Shown here one piece after another: positions 1 through 4,627 of a DNA stretch of 5,719 nucleotides. The notes below the pieces were generated by a model. The model was not told the origin of the DNA. It worked only from the letters and a program-made list of their open reading frames with translations, and did no database searches. Where the stretch lies: assembly GCA_016200955.1 (NCBI GenBank), contig JACQDU010000311.1, forward strand, positions 1 to 5,719. Reading direction: 5' to 3'. Position 1 is the first letter of the stretch; every line of letters starts with the position of its first letter. A program made the position numbers and the translations under genes. This DNA is from a bacterium (GTDB lineage Bacteria; Planctomycetota; J058; JACQDU01).

Positions 1-753
1 GACGACGACCTGAGGCGCCTCCTGCGAGCGCGCGACGCCGCGCCCGACGACCTCGCGCTCGCCCGGCGTGCCGCCGCGCTCGCTTCCCGGCGCGCGGAGC
101 GCGGCCTCGCGGCGCAGGCGTGGCAGGAGGTCCTCCGCCGCACTGGCGGCGGCGACGAGGAGGCCGAGACGCGCCTCCGCGAGGTCGGGTGCGAGCTCGT
201 CTACCGCGAGACCGACGAGCACGGGGTCGTCGAGTACGAGAACACGGTCGACCGCGCGAGGCTCATCGTCTCGCCGAGCCTCCCGGCGCTGTTCGTCGCG
301 AGCCGGCCCGTGAGCTACGGGCAGTTCATGGAGTTCCTCGTGCGCCGGAGCGGCGACCCCGAGAGCTCGCGCTGGATCGGTTCGCACGCGCCGCTCCGCC
401 GGCCGAAGGGGAGCGACGCCTGGACGATCAACAAGGCCCAGCTCGACTACGCGGCGCTCTCGATCTCCTGGCTCGGCGCGGACGCTTACGCTCGATGGGC
501 CGGCGGCCGACTCCTCGTGGCGGAGGAGTGGGACGAGGTCTGTTACTTCGTCCACGGCTTCGAGGGCTTCGACACGGACTTCGAGGAGTGGGTGGACGGC
601 CGCGACGCTTCCGGGAAGCGCACGACGCGCCACCTCCTCGGCGGCCAGCGCGGCTTCAAAGAGATCGAGGAGACCGCTTACCCCGAGGACGACACGGGAG
701 CCGCCGTGCAGTTCCGCTACGCGCGCTCCTCGTGGTTCCGCGACGGAGTCTAG
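1..753 (+). CDS. Partial CDS: C-terminal part of an FGE-sulfatase/SUMF1-like domain protein, probably non-catalytic
   Basis: The frame is open from base 1 to the TAG at 751-753 (250 codons), so the start lies before the window. Residues about 1-55 are Ala/Arg/Leu-rich and helical, compatible with a TPR-like or linker region. From about residue 104 the protein resembles the formylglycine-generating enzyme fold: VSYGQFMEFL (104-113) matches the usual 'V(T)N.EY..F' entry, SISWLGADAYARWAGGRLL (154-172) followed by EEW (175-177) matches the hallmark 'VSW.DA.AYC.WAG.RLPTEAEWE', EEWVDG (195-200) matches 'WEWV.D', and QFRYARS (237-243) matches the closing 'GFR.ARS'. The cysteine pair used by true FGEs near the C terminus is absent, with Tyr at 240 in the final motif. 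Catalytic activation of sulfatases is therefore unlikely, and a binding or structural role is more plausible. In planctomycete- and myxobacteria-type genomes such domains are often fused to Ser/Thr kinases or repeats; whether that holds here cannot be seen. The gene converges on the minus-strand cluster. Confidence 0.72.
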   Translation, partial: DDDLRRLLRARDAAPDDLALARRAAALASRRAERGLAAQAWQEVLRRTGGGDEEAETRLREVGCELVYRETDEHGVVEYENTVDRARLIVSPSLPALFVASRPVSYGQFMEFLVRRSGDPESSRWIGSHAPLRRPKGSDAWTINKAQLDYAALSISWLGADAYARWAGGRLLVAEEWDEVCYFVHGFEGFDTDFEEWVDGRDASGKRTTRHLLGGQRGFKEIEETAYPEDDTGAAVQFRYARSSWFRDGV

Positions 754-804
754 TCACGGTGCTAACCGGATGACCTGATCAAGGGAGTGAAGAAAAGAAC
801 GACG

Positions 805-893
805 AACCGCAGAGGAGGCAGAGGAGGCGCGGAGAACGCCGAGAGAAGGAGACTTCTCTGCGTCACCTCCGCGAACTCCGCGGCTCTGCGGTG
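805..893. repeat. 89-bp imperfect palindromic intergenic repeat with CGCAGAG-type arms
   Basis: The outer arms are a perfect inverted pair: AACCGCAGAG at 805-814 against CTCTGCGGT at 884-892. The centre is a perfect 7-bp stem, AGAGAAG (842-848) against CTTCTCT (853-859), with a four-base loop. Between them both arms carry imperfect short-period units of the GCAGAGG/GCGGAG type that pair with mismatches, so the whole element can fold into one long interrupted hairpin. It lies in the convergent gap after the FGE-like gene. There is no T-tract, so a classical intrinsic terminator is not shown, although it could stop transcription from either side. From memory, similar 'accgcagag...ctctgcggt' elements are scattered between genes in several phyla; this could not be checked here. 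Confidence 0.75.
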
Positions 894-920
894 AACGGTC
901 CTCTTGGGCCGCATCACGTC

Positions 921-1043
921 AATCGGTCGCCGCTGTCACGACGCTGGCGGCAGGACTTGACCCGTGGGGACGGGCGTCTCGCCCGTCCGGGACGGGCCGG
1001 AGGTCCGTCCCCACTCCCTGAAGTGAAGCGGTCGCCGATGTCA
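921..1043. repeat. Imperfect 18-bp direct repeat flanking a palindromic element
   Basis: Copies at 921-938 and 1026-1043 match at 16 of 18 positions and share the core CGGTCGCCG. They bracket the palindrome at 964-1014. The second copy ends on the stop codon of the coiled-coil membrane gene (complement of 1041-1043). It may be a duplicated gene end, an old insertion footprint or chance in GC-rich DNA. The two mismatches and the length exceed what is usual for a fresh target-site duplication. Confidence 0.45.
964..1014. repeat. 51-bp palindromic element built from alternating GGACGGGC octamers
   Basis: Perfect 10-bp terminal inverted repeats, GTGGGGACGG at 964-973 and CCGTCCCCAC at 1005-1014, bound the element. 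Inside, the octamer GGACGGGC occurs at 968-975, inverted at 981-988, direct again at 990-997, and a diverged inverted copy ends at about 1010. The left pair makes an 8-bp stem with a five-base loop (976-980). Alternative folds therefore compete: one outer stem or internal hairpins. It sits 27 bases beyond the stop of the minus-strand membrane gene and could act as its transcription end. No T-run follows on either strand. Confidence 0.72.
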
Positions 1044-1412
1044 GGCCTTGTCGTCGTCGTCGTCCGCATCGCCGCCGCCCTTCCTGAGAGCCTTCGCGAG
1101 GAGCGCGACGACCAGGAGGACGATCCCGACGAGGATCGCGAGCTTCGCGAGGGGCGCGAAGACGATGTTCCAGAGAGCGACCACCGCGATGAGGACGCCG
1201 GTCGTGAGCGCCACGATCGCGAGCGGGCTCATCTTCCCCGAGGAGAGCTCGTCGCCGTCCTCGTCCTCGTCCTCGCGCGACTTCTCGACGGGAGCGGTCT
1301 CCACGGGCTTCGACGTGAGCTCCTCGATGCGCCGCTCGATCTGGGCTTCTTCCTCGAGCTTCTCGCGCGTCTCCTTCCGGAGAGCCTCGAGCTCGCGGTC
1401 GAGCTCGCTCAC
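1041..1412 (-). CDS. Small coiled-coil membrane protein coupled to rsfS, function unknown
   Basis: From a GTG at 1412-1410 this encodes 123 residues. I chose this start because it forms a GTGA overlap with the rsfS stop, a typical translational-coupling arrangement. A GTG at 1463 in the same frame would add 17 Arg-rich residues within rsfS and is less likely. Residues about 3-35 have an E/R/L-rich heptad-like pattern (LDRELEALRKETREKLEEE) typical of a coiled coil. An acidic stretch (REDEDEDGDE, about 46-55) follows, then two hydrophobic segments at about 63-86 and 88-108 with a very short turn, a basic ALRKGG cap and an Asp-rich tail (DADDDDDK). The expected topology is an inner-membrane hairpin with both ends on the same side, probably cytoplasmic given the basic cap. 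No family was recognised. The coupling suggests co-production with RsfS but does not prove a shared function. Confidence 0.72.
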   Translation of the reverse strand: MSELDRELEALRKETREKLEEEAQIERRIEELTSKPVETAPVEKSREDEDEDGDELSSGKMSPLAIVALTTGVLIAVVALWNIVFAPLAKLAILVGIVLLVVALLAKALRKGGGDADDDDDKA

Positions 1413-1870
1413 TCGGGCTTCGAGGCGCCGGGAGCCGCGGCGACGCCGGGAGGGGGAGCCCACTCGATCCGGGGAGAGTCGGCCCAGAGGTGCTCGAGGT
1501 CGTAGAAGCGGCGCGCCTCTTCCTCGAACACGTGGAGGACCACGTCCACGAAGTCGGCGACGACCCAGCCCGTCTCCTCGCCCTCGAGCGGGCGTCCGCG
1601 CGTGCCGAGGCGGCGCGCGGCGAGCTCGCAGGCCTCCGCGACGACCGCGACCTGCTTCCTCGAGCGGGCCGTGCAGATGACGAAGAAGTCCGCGACCCCG
1701 AGGGTCCGCGAGATATCGAGGATCACGACGTCCTCGGCCTTCTTCGAGTCCGCCGCTCGCGCGATCTCCGTCGCGAGCTGGAGCGTTTCTTCGCGCGTCG
1801 ACGTCTTCCGAGGGGTGCCGTGGTCGCTCGTCAATCGGATGCCCGTCTCCCGTGTCTCGCGAGGTTGCAT
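1409..1870 (-). CDS. rsfS: Ribosomal silencing factor RsfS (Iojap/YbeB family)
   Basis: This 153-residue cytoplasmic protein carries the full RsfS core. KKAEDVVILDIS lies at 43-54, ADFFVICTARS at 60-70, the EGEETGWVVADFVDVVLHVF block at 96-115, and RFYDLEHLWADSP at 121-133. RsfS family proteins bind ribosomal protein uL14 on the large subunit and block 30S joining, which lowers translation during starvation or stationary phase. The family is usually about 105-130 residues; this one has about 25 extra N-terminal residues rich in Thr and Arg and a Pro/Ala-rich tail of about 18 residues. The ATG start is supported by a GGGAGG ribosome-binding site four bases upstream. The stop overlaps the start of the membrane gene. 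The common partners nadD and rlmH are not in the window; the upstream neighbour is a Deg-type protease 110 bases away. Confidence 0.95.
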   Translation of the reverse strand: MQPRETRETGIRLTSDHGTPRKTSTREETLQLATEIARAADSKKAEDVVILDISRTLGVADFFVICTARSRKQVAVVAEACELAARRLGTRGRPLEGEETGWVVADFVDVVLHVFEEEARRFYDLEHLWADSPRIEWAPPPGVAAAPGASKPE

Positions 1871-1874
1871 GTGT

Positions 1875-1880
1875 CCTCCC
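1875..1880 (-). promoter_or_regulatory. Ribosome-binding site of rsfS
   Basis: On the minus strand GGGAGG lies four bases before the ATG at 1870. The spacing is short but the match to the anti-Shine-Dalgarno is strong. It decides the start in favour of the longer N terminus over any internal start such as the TTG at codon 13. Confidence 0.65.
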
Positions 1881-1980
1881 GCCGGTCAGGAGAGTCCGCG
1901 ACGGGCGAGAGGACTGTCAGACGTTCGCTCCAAGGATACCACCGGCTCGCGCGCTTCCGTAGGGCGGCGGGAGAGAGTGG

Positions 1981-3348
1981 CTACTCTCCCTCGCGCTTCC
2001 CGAGCTTCACGGAGAGCTCGAGGGGCTCTCCTTCACGCTCGAGCGCGACCTTGACCGTGTCGCCGGGCTTCTTCGCCGTGAGGAAGCCGAGGAGGTCCTT
2101 CAGGTTCCCGACCTTCTTCTTCTCGAACTCGGTCACGACGTCGCCCACCTTGATCCCGGCCAGCTCCGCGGGAGATCCGGCCGTGACCTCGATGATCTCG
2201 ACCCCGCCGTCCTTGTCGCGCGTCGCCATCTTGACGCCGAGATAGGTGCGGTGCGGGTTCGAGGTCGCGTCCTCGCTGTGATGGGCCTCGAGCTTGATCG
2301 AGACCTCCTGCGTGTCGTCGCCCCGGCGGACCTTGAGCTTGATCTCCTCGCCCGCGGGGATCGTTCCGACGATCCCGAAGAAGCGCGCGGCGTGAGGGAC
2401 GCTCCGGCCGTCGGCCTCGACGATCACGTCGCCCTTCTTCATGCCGGCCTTCTCGGCGGTGGAGCCCTTGCGGACGTCCTCGACGACGGCTCCAAGGCCG
2501 CCGTCGGGCGTGTTCCCGACCTTGACCCCGCTCACGAAGCCGTGGTGGACGACGCCCTGCTTCTTGAAGCTGTCCAGGAAGCGCTTGATCTGGTTCGACG
2601 GGATCGAGTAGCCGACTCCCGTGTTGATCTTCGTCCCGTGCCGGTAAGCGATCCTCCCGTTGATCCCGACGAGGCGTCCCAGGGAGTCGAGGAGAGGCCC
2701 GCCGGAGTTCCCGGGGTTGATCGCCGCGTCCGTCTGGATCGCGTCCGAGTAACCTCCCTGGAAGCGGTGGATCGCGCTCACGACGCCGGCCGTGACCGTG
2801 GGAGTCGCGTCCTTCGCGAACCCGAACGGGTTCCCGAGAGCGAGCGCGAAGTCCCCGACCTTGAGCGCGTCCGAGTCGGCGAGGTCCACGTGAGGGAACG
2901 GGCCCTTCCCCTGGAGCTGGAGGAGCGTGATGTCGCCCTGCTCGTCGTGGCCGATCACCTTCGCATCGAGGATCCCGAGCTTGGCGACCTTGACGCGCCA
3001 CGTCTGGCCCACGGGCTTGCCGATGGGCGCCATGCCCGCGACGTGGAAGTTCGTGAGCATGTAGCCGTCGTCCGTGACGATGATCCCCGAGCCTCCGCCG
3101 ATCACGACGAAGGCGGGGGCGGCCTTCTCGACGACGGTCTCGATCGACTTCTCGAGCGCCTTCGCCTCCGCGAGCGCCTTTTCTTCCTTGCCCGAGCTCA
3201 CGTCGTCGGCGCGGGCGACGCGGACCGCTCCGTGGGTCGCGACGAACGACGCGAAGGACACGAGGAGGAGGGCGGCGGTCCTAGGACGAATCTCGGGGCG
3301 CGTCGCGGTACTGGCGGCCCCATTCTTCTCACGGAACGACGAAGACAT
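1981..3348 (-). CDS. Exported HtrA/Deg-type serine protease (S1C) with two PDZ domains
   Basis: From the ATG at 3348 this encodes 455 residues. A positively charged N-region (RPEIRPR) is followed by a hydrophobic stretch (TAALLLVSFASFVATHGAV) and an ARA/DD cleavage site near residue 47, so the mature protein is periplasmic. A helical segment leads into a trypsin-like domain with a complete triad: His102 in MLTNFHV, Asp139 in QGDITLLQL and Ser215 in NPGNSGGP. The LA loop is short, unlike E. coli DegP. PDZ1 spans about 271-354 and PDZ2 about 368-453. Family members degrade or hold misfolded envelope proteins as trimers or larger cages. The frame stays open to a GTG at 3450, one base after the previous gene's stop, which would add 34 residues. 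I prefer 3348 because it gives a normal signal peptide and leaves the hairpins at 3357-3415 untranslated. No good ribosome-binding site precedes the ATG, so the start is uncertain while the product is not. Confidence 0.93.
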   Translation of the reverse strand: MSSSFREKNGAASTATRPEIRPRTAALLLVSFASFVATHGAVRVARADDVSSGKEEKALAEAKALEKSIETVVEKAAPAFVVIGGGSGIIVTDDGYMLTNFHVAGMAPIGKPVGQTWRVKVAKLGILDAKVIGHDEQGDITLLQLQGKGPFPHVDLADSDALKVGDFALALGNPFGFAKDATPTVTAGVVSAIHRFQGGYSDAIQTDAAINPGNSGGPLLDSLGRLVGINGRIAYRHGTKINTGVGYSIPSNQIKRFLDSFKKQGVVHHGFVSGVKVGNTPDGGLGAVVEDVRKGSTAEKAGMKKGDVIVEADGRSVPHAARFFGIVGTIPAGEEIKLKVRRGDDTQEVSIKLEAHHSEDATSNPHRTYLGVKMATRDKDGGVEIIEVTAGSPAELAGIKVGDVVTEFEKKKVGNLKDLLGFLTAKKPGDTVKVALEREGEPLELSVKLGKREGE

Positions 3349-3356
3349 CTTGGTGA

Positions 3357-3376
3357 GCCACGCCGATAGGCGTGGC
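3357..3376. repeat. Perfect 8-bp palindrome with GATA loop in the protease leader
   Basis: GCCACGCC (3357-3364) and GGCGTGGC (3369-3376) are perfect inverted arms around a four-base loop. On the minus strand the hairpin ends only eight bases before the proposed ATG at 3348, where a ribosome-binding site would normally be. It could limit initiation or serve as an mRNA boundary between the pseudoprotease and protease genes. It also resembles short interspersed repeats seen between genes in GC-rich bacteria (from memory). Confidence 0.65.
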
Positions 3377-3402
3377 ACTAAGTTGAGGCGGGGGCCGAGG
3401 CG

Positions 3403-3415
3403 GGTGATTTTCACC
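3403..3415. repeat. Small inverted repeat GGTGA-TTT-TCACC
   Basis: Perfect 5-bp arms (3403-3407 and 3411-3415) surround TTT. Weaker complementarity continues outward (GAGGCGG against CCGCGGCTC). It sits in the spacer between the pseudoprotease stop and the protease ATG. It is too short to stand on its own as a regulatory site. Confidence 0.35.
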
Positions 3416-3451
3416 GCGGCTCGCTGCCGCTCGCCTGGGGTCTTTCTCACG

Positions 3452-4543
3452 CTACTCGCTCCCGTCCGTGCGCTCGCCGAGCTCGATCGTGAAGTCCTTC
3501 TGACCCATGTCCTCTCGCTGCACGGTGACGATGACCTTGTCGCCGGGCTCGAGCCGCTCGATCTCGTCCTTGAGCTGCATGAAGTCCTTCGTCTCGACTC
3601 CGTTGAAGATCATGATCCAGTCGCCGTCCTTGAGCCCGGCCTTCCTGGCCGCGCCACCCTCCAGCGCCTTCTCGATCCTCACGCCCTTGGGCGCGCTGTC
3701 GGGCTGCGGCTTCAGGTCCCCCTGGATCCCCATGAAGGGGCCCTTGCGCTTCTTCACGACCTTGCCCGAGGCGAGGTCGTCGAGCTCCCCCTCGAGCCGA
3801 TCGTCGGGAGCCGCGAAGCCGACGCCCGAGTTCAGGCCCTGCATGGGGCGGTCGGTCAGGCGAGACGCGATCCCCAGGAGCTTCCCGTCGAGATCGACGA
3901 CGGCTCCTCCCACGTTTCCGTAGTTCATGCGAGCGCTGATCTGGATCGAGTCGCCCTTGTGGCGGCCGACCGCGCTCACGTTGCCGGCGGTGACGACGGG
4001 AGAGTTGCTCTCGCCTCCCCTGCCCACGAGGAGAGCGAACTGGCCGACGTGAGCTTTCCCGGCGAAGGGGATCGCCTCGAGCCCGCTCGAGTCGGCGACC
4101 TCGAGGATCGTCACGTCGAGGTTCTCGTCGCGCCCCTTCTCCTCCACGGAGCGCTTCGTGCCGTCCGCGAGGACGAGGCGGATCGACTTCGCGTCGCGCA
4201 CGTTCCACGCGGCGGTCGCGACGAGGGCCTTCTTCCCCTTCTCCGCCCGCACGACGACTCCCGTGCAAGCGCCGGGAGGACGGACGAAGTAGCGCGGGTC
4301 GTACATCGCCATGCCGAGGATCCCGAGCTGCATCTTCTCGCCCCGGGTGAGGGGACGGTCGGGCTTCTGCTCGCGCTCGACCTCGATCGCGACGACGGAG
4401 CGCTGCGCCTTCTCCGCCGCGCGCGGGAAAGTCACGTCGAGCGCGCGCAGCGGGTCGACCTCGTCGTTCGCGAACGCCGCTCCGCCGGCCGCTCCCAGCG
4501 AGAGAGCGGCGGCGATCGCGAGTCCTCGGGCCTTGGCGTTCAT
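3452..4543 (-). CDS. Exported HtrA-like pseudoprotease with one PDZ domain
   Basis: This 363-residue protein starts at an ATG with GGAGG eight bases upstream. Residues 1-26 form a clear signal peptide (ALSLGAAGGAAFA before NDEV), placing it in the periplasm. Residues about 40-250 follow the S1C protease fold, but the active site is broken. The His position in ATAAWNV reads Trp113, and the Ser position in NYGNVGGAV reads Val211, replacing NPGNSGGP. Asp143 in NLDVTILEV is kept, and the flanking fold motifs (DLDGKLLGIASR; GVGFAAPDDRL, matching the family's 'GIGFAIP') are well preserved, so this is a maintained pseudoenzyme and not a decaying gene. One PDZ domain spans about 268-357 (KGPFMGIQGDL to FTIELGER). 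It is followed immediately by an active paralogue. A role as substrate binder, scaffold or regulatory subunit of the active protease is inferred, not shown. Confidence 0.9.
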   Translation of the reverse strand: MNAKARGLAIAAALSLGAAGGAAFANDEVDPLRALDVTFPRAAEKAQRSVVAIEVEREQKPDRPLTRGEKMQLGILGMAMYDPRYFVRPPGACTGVVVRAEKGKKALVATAAWNVRDAKSIRLVLADGTKRSVEEKGRDENLDVTILEVADSSGLEAIPFAGKAHVGQFALLVGRGGESNSPVVTAGNVSAVGRHKGDSIQISARMNYGNVGGAVVDLDGKLLGIASRLTDRPMQGLNSGVGFAAPDDRLEGELDDLASGKVVKKRKGPFMGIQGDLKPQPDSAPKGVRIEKALEGGAARKAGLKDGDWIMIFNGVETKDFMQLKDEIERLEPGDKVIVTVQREDMGQKDFTIELGERTDGSE

Positions 4544-4551
4544 TCCCTTTT

Positions 4552-4556
4552 CCTCC
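4552..4556 (-). promoter_or_regulatory. Ribosome-binding site of the pseudoprotease gene
   Basis: On the minus strand GGAGG is followed by an eight-base spacer (AAAAGGGA) and the ATG at 4543. This is near-optimal spacing and supports the chosen start and its signal peptide. Confidence 0.7.
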
Positions 4557-4575
4557 AGCTTCCCCCACGCCGCGG

Positions 4576-4622
4576 TCCCCCCGCAGGGGAGTCGGGTGAG
4601 GAGGCCTCCCTTGCGGGGAGGC
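4576..4622. repeat. Two GC-rich hairpins between the triple-PDZ and pseudoprotease genes
   Basis: The 84-base gap (4544-4627) has a 5-bp stem TCCCC/GGGGA (4576-4580 with 4586-4590) and a perfect 7-bp stem GCCTCCC/GGGAGGC (4604-4610 with 4616-4622, loop TTGCG). The second lies just after the stop of the triple-PDZ gene on the minus strand. It could partly terminate transcription or protect the upstream mRNA end, giving unequal expression of the two genes. There is no T-tract, so full intrinsic termination is not expected. Confidence 0.5.
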
Positions 4623-4627
4623 GGCTC

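Noticed and set aside
120..773. 217-residue plus-strand frame at the left end
   Set aside because: It is Arg/Pro-rich with no motifs; the other frame carries FGE-domain signatures and is open from base 1.
805..1014. Possible CRISPR array
   Set aside because: The two elements are unrelated palindromes without regular repeat-spacer spacing, and no cas gene is present.
1050..1064. Five tandem GTC triplets, possible microsatellite
   Set aside because: They encode the Asp run of the membrane protein tail on the minus strand; the length is too short to claim phase variation.
891..1505. 204-residue plus-strand frame over the convergent gap and the membrane gene
   Set aside because: It begins inside a palindromic repeat and is antisense to the coupled membrane gene; there is no ribosome-binding site or recognisable domain.
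1871..1980. Possible promoter for rsfS with TATCCT as a -10 box
   Set aside because: No acceptable -35 lies at the right distance, and a six-base match in this gap is weak evidence.
1490..2245. 251-residue plus-strand frame opposite rsfS and the protease end
   Set aside because: It is antisense to rsfS, whose motifs are unmistakable.
2251..3369. 372-residue plus-strand frame opposite the protease
   Set aside because: It is antisense to the triad- and PDZ-bearing frame and shows low-complexity Asp/Arg/Val/Leu composition, so it is a shadow.
3447..4568. 373-residue minus-strand frame overlapping the pseudoprotease
   Set aside because: It is an extremely Arg/Gly-rich translation in another frame; the competing frame has a signal peptide, S1C fold and PDZ motifs.
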